Shown in pieces: positions 51,356-62,178 of a DNA stretch of 64,000 nucleotides (positions within the stretch are counted from its first letter, which is position 1; every line of letters begins with the position of its first letter). This DNA is from Sphagnum compactum (taxonomy: Eukaryota > Bryophyta > Sphagnopsida > Sphagnales): NCBI GenBank assembly GCA_965153455.1, contig OZ234493.1, forward strand, positions 3,162,001 through 3,226,000, in the 5' to 3' direction. Below the pieces are notes generated by a model, which worked only from the letters and a program-made list of their open reading frames with translations, was not told the origin of the DNA and did no database searches. Position numbers and translations under genes: made by a program.

Positions 51356-51670
51356 ATCTTAAACCCTAAACCAATGTCTATTTTTTAAAAAGGACGTAAA
51401 ATTGTAAACAGTAAATAGTAAGTAAAAAAACACATGGGTTTTAGCCCCCCCAAAAAAAAAAAGCGTCAGAAGTCAAAACCAAGAACCTGGAACTGTCCTT
51501 GCTGGCTGGTTGTCACAGGAGCTTTTGAAATCCACAACGTCCCCACTAGGCTGTCAACTAAGCATTCTAGATTTTGAAAGTTCAATGTGCAAAATGTGTT
51601 TTCTTGGAGGCAGATTACAGTGCAGAAAAATCATCTTTCTCGCAACGCTCACGCTTGACAAAGCTCGAAA

Positions 51671-52027
51671 ATGGGAGCGATGGCGGTCGTAGTTGCGACT
51701 AGCGTCGTTAGTGGTTGTAGTACTGCTCCTTCTCTTCTCTGCTCTCCTTCTGCCGTTGCTTCTCGTGTCTGTGCTCCTGGTTCTGGTGTGATTACAAACA
51801 AAGCTCAGGCTATTTTTGGCGGTTGCTGTTTCACGAAGTCGAGACAGTTTTCTCAAAGCTTTGCACAACGATGGCTATGGCGATTCTGCACTTGCGACCA
51901 CAGCAGCAGCAACAGCAGCAACTCATGCACATTGTCTTTATTGCTTAATCATGGCTCATGGATGATGATGTCCCCCCAGCACTCAACAATAGGTCAAGAG
52001 AGGCTTTGCGAGCGCCAGTCCCCTTGA
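51671..52027 (+). CDS. Hypothetical ORF with transit-peptide-like start, possible first exon or remnant
   Basis: ATG at 51671 (AAAATGGGAG context) opens a frame of 118 residues. The first ~65 are rich in Ala, Ser, Val and Cys with few acidic residues (MGAMAVVVATSVVSGCSTAP), as in chloroplast targeting peptides. A (CAG)n stretch follows in another frame. No mature domain was recognised, so this may be a first exon whose downstream exons were lost or displaced. The next 200 bases (to about 52215) are unusually GC-rich and encode nothing I can name. Confidence 0.3.
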   Translation: MGAMAVVVATSVVSGCSTAPSLLCSPSAVASRVCAPGSGVITNKAQAIFGGCCFTKSRQFSQSFAQRWLWRFCTCDHSSSNSSNSCTLSLLLNHGSWMMMSPQHSTIGQERLCERQSP

Positions 52028-52259
52028 ACTTTTCAGCCGCGCACGGGTGTGCACAAAGCTTCGCTACAGAGCTTCACGGATTCGTTCCTCGCGGGGACAG
52101 GCGCCGTCGGGGTTTGTTCGGCCTGAACTTCACGCGTCCTTGCGCACAAAACCCCACTCACGACGAAGCTCGAGCTTTGGGGTGCGCTAAGTGCACCGCC
52201 GAGGCCGAGCTTTAGTGTAGCGATGGCGTCTGCAACCCAAACCTGCAAACAAAAAAAGC

Positions 52260-54390
52260 AAGTAAAAAAAGCACCTCTATTAACTTGTGATACATCTTGG
52301 TTCAAATTAAACTATTTTTTTTCTTCATTTGTTTTAAGTAATGGTGTCAAAATATTATGTTAATTATGCATCCTAGGGCTCTTGTTGTTGAAACCCATTT
52401 GTAGATGACCTAATCAATCTACACTATCATAAATTGGTCATTTTTAGTGTTGGGTGGGTAATCAGATTGGTAGTTAAGAATCGATGATTTCAATTCCAAT
52501 TCCTTATCACTTAATTGGAAGCAGTTTGAAAGTATGGAACTAGGCTAGAATTGGAATCATCAACAAAAGAAATTGGGTCTTGGTTCTAGGTTGTTGTCAA
52601 AAGGAATCAAAATCATCATTTCAATTTTGTTTAATTTTTGTAACCGGAACCAAATTGGATTTCTTTTCAAATCCGAGTTCTAGTTCTTACTTAGTTTAGG
52701 GTGATTTCTCCTTTCTCCATCCCTCCCACTCACTTTTTCACACTTTTATAAAACTTTTTTATGCACCATAGGGCTTTCTTGCACATTGTAAAGCTTTTTA
52801 CTTTTTTTTCTTCCCTTTTACTTTTTTTTTCTTTCTTCGTTTCTTCTTTCTTGTTTTTTCTCTTGTTTCAATATTGAACAAGGAAGAGGAGGAGATCAAA
52901 CAATTATACTTCTAGTCAGAGCTCCTCATCAATTTCTTTGTCACCCTCATCTTTAGGTGAACAAGTTCACAAACTTTCTTGTTCTTGCTTGTTGAACATG
53001 GTTCCATGTGCATCATTGTTGATTGCTATGTGTGGATGCACTATTACAAAACCATGTCTTTTATGCCCCTAGCATTGTGATGACAATGACTAATATGGCT
53101 TGTCCAAAATCATTAGAGGAGGTTTTCTTTGTTTGTTTGGCCCCTTCCAAAAAGTAGGCATGTCTTATTTAACTAAGTTGACTAAAAAATTTAATCAAAT
53201 TGAATAGTGTTAGTTACATGTGAACTAAGTTATGCTTACATTATGTTGGTGCCTTATGTGGTGTGACTTTTTAGTCACTCTATGGCTGATTTGCCTTGTT
53301 ACATACTGTTAGATTTTAATTGTTGAGAATGTTATTTATGTACATATGTGCCAAATGTAAATGTGAAAGAATAAACATGTAGATAAATAGGTTGTAAATT
53401 AGTTATATATATATATATATATATAAGTTTAAGTTGGTAATAAGCAAGTATGGTTAAAACATGTAATAGAAGCCAATGGGATTATTTTATAAAAAGGATT
53501 GTGAGTCCTTCTTTAGTCTTTTTCATTTCTTCATATTAAGGAATTTTTGAATGAATTCTTTTGCAACTTGTTATAAAAAATATAAATAGGTTCTTTAGTA
53601 TGTCACATGTTTTGTGTTAGTCATTTTGAGTAAATATAATTTTTTTATTATGTGAATATTTTTCCAAATTGTACGTTTCATTTTTAAAAATAATCATAAT
53701 TTTGAATCATACCAAAATATGTTGACTATTTTTCGTTTTATTTTTTTAATCATAAGATAATTTTTTTTTACATGTCATGTAAATTATATCCCGTTTACAC
53801 ATGGTAAAAGATTAGTGAAATTTTGAGATCCTGAAACATTTTCTTGGTTTCTAAATGTATTTAATTGTTAGTGATTTTTTTGGTGTGGGTAATAGGTTAT
53901 TATTAATTTAAGTTTTTTTAAACAATTTTTTTATATTAAAAGAGTGTTTTACCCTAGTCCTTTGGAAAATTTACTACTTGTAACATAATTATTGTTCAAA
54001 TTCAAAAGTCATTTACTAAAACCAAAGCCAAAATTTTAATTTAATGAATTTTTAATTTGAAAACCTCAACATTTATATTAGTCATTAACACAACTTGGAA
54101 TGATTGACATAATTTTAAAATGTCAAAACAAAAACATATCTACAGTAATTTTAAAATGTCAAGGACTTCCAAGACCCTTTTTGGCTCCTAATAACATGTT
54201 TTGACCCAATAGGTAGGTAGTTTGTAAGTAAGTGTCATGTTTTCACCATCTACCTCGCTACCTAATACCAACCTTGAATCATGTTTATAATTATGTGAAC
54301 TAATGACATCTATGTCACTTGAAATTATAATGTGTGAAATTCAAAATGAATGCGTGTTTTATATATTTTTATTATGTTATTAATATTTGT
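52260..54390. other. AT-rich intergenic DNA
   Basis: No gene recognised. It includes the 52446 relative of the candidate hAT-like MITE end, an outlying copy of the GTGAACAAGTTCAC repeat (about 52960-52975), and a TA run at 53404-53425. Confidence 0.5.
53404..53425. repeat. (TA)n microsatellite
   Basis: About 11 uninterrupted TA units. Confidence 0.92.
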
Positions 54391-54399
54391 CATCATGTA

Positions 54400-54540
54400 A
54401 ATGATGGTTAAATAGTTAACACCTTAACATGTCACCATGAAAGTGAGGGGTTTGATTCCCTCTTGTACACCTTATTCTTGCCGTAAGGCTTACAATATTG
54501 GTAGGAAGACTTACATACATACTTAAAGGGCACACTCTTA
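54400..54540 (+). repeat. Possible tRNA-derived SINE
   Basis: TGGTTAAATAGTTAAC (box A-like) is followed after about 30 bases by GTGAGGGGTTTGATTCCCTC, a good box B with T-arm pairing, as in tRNA-derived SINEs. A similar block on the opposite strand at about 60745-60845 shares the GTGAGGGGTT...TCTTG...ACCT layout. No acceptor stem closes, so it is not an intact tRNA gene. Confidence 0.35.
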
Positions 54541-54954
54541 GTTTTACATTTTACATCCTAAGGAATTATAATTTATGAATTTAAGTAATTTTGAATTGTG
54601 ATTAGTTGATTTATACTAAGTTTATGAGTTAGCATCAATTAGCACCTATGCTAGTTTTTTGTCAAAATTGAAATGGCACATCAACTAGAAATTATTAATA
54701 TTTAATCAAATTAAACAAGCCATGTCAAATGGTAATTGTTATTTTATTATCAAACAAAACATGCCACTTGGATGTTATTAGTTATTCCATCATTGTCCAA
54801 ACGACTAAAATACTAGTTGTTGTTCAATTTGCTTGTTGTAAATGATTGGTTTGTTTTGAATGTGCCATCATCTTATGTAGTTGTCGAGCCAAATGATTAA
54901 AACTCATTCATAAAAGGCATGATTTGTAGTATTGTTGCACAAATAGTCGATGAG

Positions 54955-55690
54955 TTCCCCTCATTGTTGCTTGTTGTGCAAGGAAGAGGAGGTGTTAGTG
55001 TTTGATGTCTTTGTCTTCTTCATTGTTGTCATCTTAAAGTGCCCCCCCCCCCCCCCCCCACACTTTTCATTGTTGTGATATGTGATGTTTTGTTTTTCAC
55101 CTTTGTTTTTTTTGTTGCATTGCCCTTGCCATGTTTTTCTTGTTGCTTGTTGCATGTGGTTTTGCATCCATCAATGTGTTTTTCTTACTCTCTATTCTCA
55201 TTGCTTTTTGTGTCGAGAGGAAGAGGCATCAGTGTTTGTTGTCTTCATCATCATCATCATCATCTTCAAGTGAACAAGTTCACAACCCCCACCTCCCCCC
55301 AAAGGTAATTTCTTACTACAACCTTATGTGACTTTTTGTTCCTACCCTTAATTTGTCTTTTTTAACTACCATGTCATTGTCATGTTTTTTCCCCGTTGTT
55401 GTTGTTTACTATGAGTGGTCTATGTTGATGTGTTCCCTTTTTCATCATTGTCATTGTTTGTTGTGTAGGGAGAAGGAGGATGAACACCAATGCTTATTGT
55501 GATTCTATGCAAGTCATGAATGTTCCCCTTGCTTTTTTTCATTGTTGTTTACTAGGGAAGGAAGATAAGCGACTACAATAAGTGTTGGTTGTCATCCTTA
55601 TTGTGTTCTTCAAGTGAACAAGTTCACATCCCTAACCCCACTTTCATGTTGCTCTCTTGCTCCTAACCATTGAGATCATTTCTTGCCATT
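54955..55690 (+). repeat. Degenerate tandem repeat with GTGAACAAGTTCAC palindrome
   Basis: Imperfect units, about 90-250 bases apart, begin near 54963, 55199, 55450 and 55540 with CATTG.TT.TTGT...GGAAGAGG. They pass through a TGTTTGTTGTCTTCATC-like stretch. Two end with TTCAAGTGAACAAGTTCACA (about 55267 and 55603), whose core is a 6-bp stem with an AA spacer. Outlying relatives lie at about 52880-52975 and 56358. An 18-base C run (55042-55059) interrupts the first unit. Confidence 0.65.
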
Positions 55691-56389
55691 TACTGTTATT
55701 GGTTATGTGTTCTTGTAAGACCATTCAAAAATATTGAATGGAATATGAATAAATAAAGGAATTTATCAATGAAAATCTATCTACTAAATTGATTTTGAAG
55801 TCAAAGCAATTTATGAAAAAAAAAACATTTAAAAAACTAAAAGGATTTCAAATGAGATCTTTCAAATTCCAAAAAATCAAATAGAAACTATGTAACCTAA
55901 ATTCAATTGGTTTTTTAGCAAATTAGTTTCAATAGGATATGAGAAAATATTTAAAAACTTTGAGAATGTTTTAATTAATTCATGAAAACAACAAGACCAT
56001 TCAAAACATTGAAAGAAACAATCATTTGATACAATTATAATGTCTTATAAAAAAGTTGAAGGGTGCAAAAAAAAACAATTCATCTTCTCTTAAAGTTATT
56101 GGAGAGAGAAGGTTACCTTTTTAAAATTAAAAAAAAGACTTTCCCATCATGGAAAATTATGGGATTTTTTGGTAACACCACCAAAATCAATTTGGTAACT
56201 TGGTCAATACATTTTTATAAAACTATAATGATTCTACAATGGGTCACTTGTTTTAAATCTATTACTGAACAAATTCGTTTCGAAAAATTCAAATTTTCTA
56301 ATTAATTTTTTCCAATTAACAACTATGTGCCCCATGTTGTATGGCCCTTTTGCTCCCCATTGATTTTTTTGTTATGCAAGGAAAAGGAG

Positions 56390-57240
56390 GAGAAAGAGTA
56401 AAAGGATAGAAATTGTTAATCAAGCAAGCTATGGCAAACCCAAACATGATTGTATGTTTGACATTGTCCAAGAATCCCCACTTGATTTGATTTTTTCTAA
56501 TTATGTTTCAACTATAATCAATCATGTTAATATTTCAACATTAATTCGTAAAATGTCTTCTATAGTTGATAGTGGAGTGTAAAAGGAATTAATGGCAAAA
56601 CAAAAAGATTTTTGGAAGTTAAAAAGCCATGTTAACATAACATGGACATTTTATGCACCCTACAAGGATCCAGCTTCATTTTTTGAAATAAACAAAAACT
56701 TAGGCCAACTTGAATAGGTGAAATGTATCATTTGTTATCCTATTGTTCCAATTGCAAGACAAAAAAGAATTAAAAATTAAAGAAAAATCATCGATTACAA
56801 ATCAACAAATGGAATTTTAATGCTACAAAAGCATTTTGAAAATGTTCACTAGCAAATTTAGAATGAGTGGATAGATTGAAATAAGAATGGATTCAAGGAA
56901 CAAAGAGTAGTTAAAAAAAACTTTTCCCCCAACCCATCCATTATTTCTACTTTTGTTGGCAATAACATCCTTTATGCCAAGGATAATCTTCATCAAAAGG
57001 AGTTTGAAGAAAATTTGGTAATACTTCTTGCCAAAGAGTTGGTGCCAATTAAGTTGTCATTTGTTGAAGTTTTGCCATTTCAAAAATGACTACTTAGTTC
57101 CAAGGCAAAACCCTTGTGCTCATTTTCCATCTAGGTGTCAATTAATGAATGAAACCTTGCCTAAGTTAGTTCAAAAGACAAAACAAATATTCATAGTTGC
57201 ATCTATTGAATATTTGGCCTAGTATTGTAAGGTTAAGTTT
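56390..57240 (+). pseudogene. hAT-type transposase N-terminal relic with BED-like finger
   Basis: In broken frames the sequence shows VKCIICYPIVP followed by TNGILMLQKHFENVH (about 56715-56845), the C-x2-C...H-x4-H layout of BED zinc fingers. VILLAKELVPI-LSFVEVLPF (about 57015-57080) and QNPCAHFPSRCQL..ETLPKL (about 57110-57170) follow, which are blocks downstream of the BED finger in plant hAT transposases. The catalytic and dimerisation parts are not seen. Confidence 0.65.
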
Positions 57241-57960
57241 CTGAAGCATAAAAGGTTGCCATTCTACAAGGCGAACACAACAAATCTTCTTAGAAGGAAA
57301 AGCAAGGAACAACAATAAGAGTCTAATTTTAATGAGGGGTACAACTAGAGCAAGAGGACGCAACAAAAATAAATAAGAAAGAAAGAAAGATGCAAGAAAG
57401 ACAAAATGAAGAAAACAAGAAGGATAAAGATATTTATTATAGAACCGAACCTGGCAAAAGTGAAGCAAGTGACTCCAACAACCAAAAAGAAAGAATGGGC
57501 CTAATGATGCACAAGTAAACAAAGGGGAATGAAGTTTGCATGAAGACCATATTGGCAGCAGGGTTGATAATCAAAAAACAATTTAGATGCGAATAGTAAC
57601 ATAGTGTAAGAGTTATGAATGGCAATGACGATTTTGAAAAGTAGACCTTAAAATCCCTTGGATTTTATCATTCACCACACATTGATACTTTATAACCACA
57701 TATGAAATCCATGACATTTGATTTGTAGAGCAAGCAATGATGACTAGATATGTTAATATGTAGAAAAATAGGCACTCATCATATTGCAATTAATTATGAA
57801 ATATGCAAGAAACTTTGAAGATATATTGGAAAGAACACATAGATGTTGTAAAAAAATTAAAACTTACAACTATGCAAGTATTTATTCCTACTAAATGCTC
57901 CATTGAGATCCTTCTCTCATCTTGGTATAAATACCCAACAATATCATGGTCTTGTACTTA

Positions 57961-58278
57961 GGCCCCCTTTACACTAGGCGTTAGGGGCAATGTTCAACCA
58001 AAATCTAGCATTCCTATTTGTCTATGAGTTGAAACCAACCCAAGATACTAATAAGCACTGAAATTTGTGCCAATCTATTAGCCCCAAGCCTAGAAAAATG
58101 GTGCCATCAAATTTGGGATGCCAATTTGCAACCATCAGGGCCAATGTTTTAGCATGTATTAATATCTTGATGTCAATGGTCTAGTAGTTGTTAATAAATT
58201 AGGGCCAATTTACAACCCAAAAATGCCCAAATTTGCCCACAAGTATTTTTGGCCTTAACTCTTGGTGTAAAGCATGCT
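57961..58278 (+). mobile_element. Tourist-like MITE with TTA target duplication
   Basis: The 318-bp element has terminal inverted repeats: left GGCCCCCTTTACACTAGGCG, right (reverse complement) AGCATGCTTTACACCAAGAG. It is flanked by TTA on both sides (57958-57960 and 58279-58281). It has no coding capacity. The TTA duplication and GGCC-type end fit non-autonomous PIF/Harbinger (Tourist) elements. Confidence 0.72.
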
Positions 58279-58281
58279 TTA

Positions 58282-59890
58282 ATTGTATCAAAGCTAGGTT
58301 GTGTGAATGTGAAAGGAATATACATTATTAGTAAAAAATTGTGAATTCATAAACAATTAAAAATTTAGTTAGATTCTAACAATAATTGTATGGAATAGGA
58401 TAAGGCGTAGTATTTGTTTTACCCAATATAGGAAAAGGATCTAACTAAATAGTAGACAATAAGGTGATTATAAAGGAACAATTCGGATCCTATTCAATAA
58501 AAAAATGTCATATAATGTAGAGGACCAAGTGATAGTTGCAATTGCAAACCCTAAACTTAAACCTAAAGGACGAAGCATTAAAGCAAGACAAAAATAGGAT
58601 GATATTCAATTTCAACATATGTAGAAAAAAAAATGGAATGAGAAATTTTCAAAATACAATTTTCAACCTGATAAATTTCCAACGATAATGGAATGTTGGG
58701 AATGAACGAAGTGTCACACCTAGGTCACAAACATACATAAAATTTTACAATAATTATAACTACACCAACAGTTAATCCAAGATATTCATTAAATGGAGGG
58801 GAGTGATTATGGTATTATTTGAAAGAATATTAACAAGTTCGTTATTGTGGTAGCCCTAAAAAGAATATTGACAAGTTTGTTATTATCAGAAAGTAAACAT
58901 TTGAACACATATATTTGAGTGATAAAATTTCAATAATAACGCAATGCGAGTCGATAGAAAATTAAGCATTCAATGCAATAGTTAAGGCATAAATAAGACA
59001 TTTCTTGAAATTGGTGCATGGTTATCAAAAGGAAACACCATAGATATGAACATAAGGGCAACATCAACACAAAGAATTATTCTATCCCAGAATTAGGTCA
59101 AGGCAACTTAAAAAATTTGGAGACTCCTCCACATAAACATTAAACAAGTCACTAATCACACTATAAATGGAGCAAAGAATAGGTTTTCAATCAATCATTT
59201 CCCAAATGTAGAAAACTACCTTAAGCAATATTTGTAACCTTTCGAGAAAACAAGAAGACATAGAAGGCACAATTGGACGCAGACAAAGGTGCAATAGATA
59301 ACATCTGTAATGGTTCAAAAAATGTCTAAAGGACATGCAATGATGATACCAAAAGTTCAAGTGAATTCTTTCTCTAAAAATGAATTTTCAATGTCATTTG
59401 TCTAGAAATATATGTGATTATTTTTTAACCAATTTTTTTGAATTATAGTAAGCCAAACTAGGATTCTTGGAAGTAACAAAACTCAAACTTAGGGTGCAAA
59501 GGAAAAACTTAATGCCCGTGCATGCGGCGACAAAGGCGACAAAGTATGCACCTTAATCTTAGAGGTAGTAGAATCCTACAATTGTGGTTTTTGAAGCTAC
59601 AACTAAAAGAGATTGTGAATAAAAATCAAGATGCATTTTCAACTAATATGAAGATCTACATTATTTTCCATTCATTAAAAGGTTGGAAGAGCGAGATCTG
59701 GCGAAAAATCAAAGGATGATGAAACTAGCACTAAGTTTAGAAGTAACCAACATTTGATAATAATCTTGGGGCTTTGAGTCACTATTTTAGGGTTTTGAGA
59801 GTATAAAAGAAAGATTTAGTTCACATTTTAGTCTCTTTGTGGAATTGTGGATGCAAGAAGAGGGAGAGGAAGGAAATAGCTCAATGGTTT
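58282..59890. other. AT-rich intergenic DNA, no gene seen
   Basis: No recognisable coding or repeat structure. A short frame at 59522-59719 has no similarity I can name. Confidence 0.5.
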
Positions 59891-59894
59891 TAAA

Positions 59895-60210
59895 GATTGT
59901 CCCTGAGCTACTCTTACAAAACTAGATGAATTTTTTTGCCTCAAACTCGTCTCCTTTACTTGTAAGAAATTCGAGCTCGAGCTTGGATTTTAGCTCAAAA
60001 GAAATTCAAATTTAGGTTCGAAATTGGACTCAAACTTGAACTCAAGTTGTTTGGTTTTTTTCTTACTATAGCACGCACCTAATTTCGGCATATGAAAACC
60101 TGAGCTTGAGTTTAGGTTTTTTTTTTTTTTTTGCTCCATATTTTGCTAATCTATTTTCAACACCAATAATAGCTCAATAGTGCAAGAAGAACTTGAATTT
60201 AGGTTTTTAT
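59895..60210 (+). repeat. Outlying copies of the hairpin-core tandem repeat
   Basis: CTGAGCTACTCTTAC near 59907, the GAGCTCGAGCTTGG and CAAACTTGAACTCAAG stretches near 59970-60050, and TTTTCAACACCAATAATAGC near 60153 match parts of the unit described at 62179-63230 in the same order and orientation. Confidence 0.6.
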
Positions 60211-60579
60211 TTTAAATTGTGTTTTTCACAACAACACGTCTTGGGTTTTGCAACTATATTTTATGACTATGTCCTAATTAGGAAGGACATGTATGCAACT
60301 AATCACTCAATTGCTAAACCCATGTCATTTCACCCATTTAGTCACAAAGGACATTTAGTCACAAAGCCCAATCATTTGATTGACTAGGACTTTTTTGTTT
60401 TAGCTTAATATTGAAATTCCATGTCATCGGTGACCTTGATATGACGTGTAAAATGCATACCATCTCAACTTAGTTGTTTTATTTGACTAAGTGTTACAAA
60501 AGACACCTTAATAGATATGGATGACATATGCAAAAAATCTATAAACACATTATGAGTCATTGCACATGATAAAAAATCA

Positions 60580-61400
60580 ACCTAGTTTAGCCCATGTAGT
60601 TAGCTTAGGTAAAAAATCAACCTAGTTTAAGTTAGCTAGGTTAGCTACCTATGTTAAGCAACCTAGGGTACCTAACCTAGGCTAGGTGGCCTAAATAAAA
60701 AATAAACGTCGGACTCTTAGCCCAAGAAGTCTAAACTAGGATACTTAATTTAAGCCAAGTGGCCTAAGTATCATAGGTTGCAAGAGTGAAGACTTGAACC
60801 CCTCACCTTCACTTTAGGGTTCAACTCCTCATCCATTTCACTACCACATTTTTTTATACTAATTATATTTAACACAAAGTTATAAAGCTCAAATGTTTTA
60901 GCCTTGAATTAACCTTGGTCACCTTAGGTTGACCTAGGTCAACCTACCTACTACCTACCAACCTAGCTTAGACATAGACCTCCTTAAGTTGACTTAAGAT
61001 GAACTAGTTTATCAACTTATACTACTTACTAACCTAACCTAGGTTAATACAAACATTCTTAAGTTAAAAAAAAACTTAGGGTAATTATGTCACATCATAG
61101 TTGCATTTTCTCGCATCTAGTTGCACAAATTTGAAATGGTTACAAACTTGATAAAATATCTTGTAATGAGGCTACCTAAGTTGATTTGGCAAAAACCTAA
61201 AGCTAGGAACCTAGGCAAGTCTATTTAGGTTAACCTATTAATAGGGTAACCTATTCTAGGTATATTTAAACATACTAGATGTAGTAAATTTATTATGTCA
61301 AATTAAGCAACTTACAAGGTAACTTATATTACAAAGTAGGTTTTTATTAAATAACCTACATACATAGGTTAATTTAATAGATATTTTAACCTAAACTAAT
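60580..61400. repeat. CCTAGG/ACCTA-rich low-complexity region
   Basis: Short variants of ACCTAGGTT, TTAGGTTGACC and their complements recur dozens of times in about 800 bases, mixed on both strands with no fixed period. The region also contains the minus-strand SINE-like block (about 60745-60845). Confidence 0.6.
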
Positions 61401-62150
61401 TTATTAATTAGTTAAAAAGTCAAGGAGTTATGTGTCACCTTTTTCAAAACAACTATTGATATTGTATAATCATAATTATAATTAATAATAAATTATTTAG
61501 TACACATACACATGCATGTGAATTCATGACTTTAAAAACCTCATGGCACAAAAAAAAAAAATGGCATGCCATGACAAATATTGGTGCCATAAATTCAAAA
61601 CACACAAAAACTTATGATGTCACAAGAAATCATGGATTACCATGAAAATTTATGCACCTTGTTGCCAAATGGCATACCATGTCATCATCACATGGAAGAC
61701 TAAATTGTTATTAATTGCAAAGGACAACAATATTTTAAACTAATTAATAAATGAAATTAATTCATTGAATCAATGACATGAATCATGATGTGAAGTTAGT
61801 GTCACAAGTCATGAGGTGTTGTGGTTACTAATCAACCTCGTTCCCATGTGGCATGCCACATCGGCATCACATGACCATAAATTGTTATTATTCACCAAAA
61901 GTTACAAGAATGAATGGAATTTTGTTATTACCTAATTTTGGATGACTACAAAATATTAAAATACATTTTTGAAATTGTGATATTTGTGCAAAAACCATCA
62001 AGTCATGATATCGACTATAGTTGCAAAATGATAATGCCATGTGGCAGCACAATGTCTTTTATAACTACATAGTCATTAACATGAACTTGTAGTTATAATT
62101 GTAGTAAAAAAAAAATAGTTGTTTTATTAACCGGTTGTAAAACCTAAAAT
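61400..62150. other. Intergenic DNA with a diverged duplication
   Basis: Two diverged copies (about 61670-61720 and 61848-61895) share GGCAT.CCA..TC..CATCACATG followed by TAAATTGTTATTA. No coding similarity was found. Confidence 0.45.
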
Positions 62151-62178
62151 GTGTTGTTGGGGTTTTTTTAGGCACCAT

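Larger units (their letters stand above)
46855..51421 (-). mobile_element. APE-type LINE (non-LTR retrotransposon), near full length, inactive
   Basis: Read on the minus strand from 51355 downwards, the element holds an ORF1-like region, an apurinic endonuclease-like domain, a reverse transcriptase and a terminal zinc motif, all in the standard order. Frameshifts and stops separate the parts. GC is clearly higher than in the flanks. The boundaries are marked by inverted copies: 46855-46879 and 51392-51421 share, in opposite orientation, GGACGTAAAATTGTAAA followed by a TAGTAAACAG or CAGTAAATAG variant. No poly(A) tail is evident; the 3' end is this GTAAA-rich sequence. Confidence 0.85.

Noticed and set aside
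54400-54470. Intact tRNA gene suggested by a good box B
   Set aside because: No acceptor stem or anticodon arm closes around it; a tRNA-derived SINE head is the more cautious reading.
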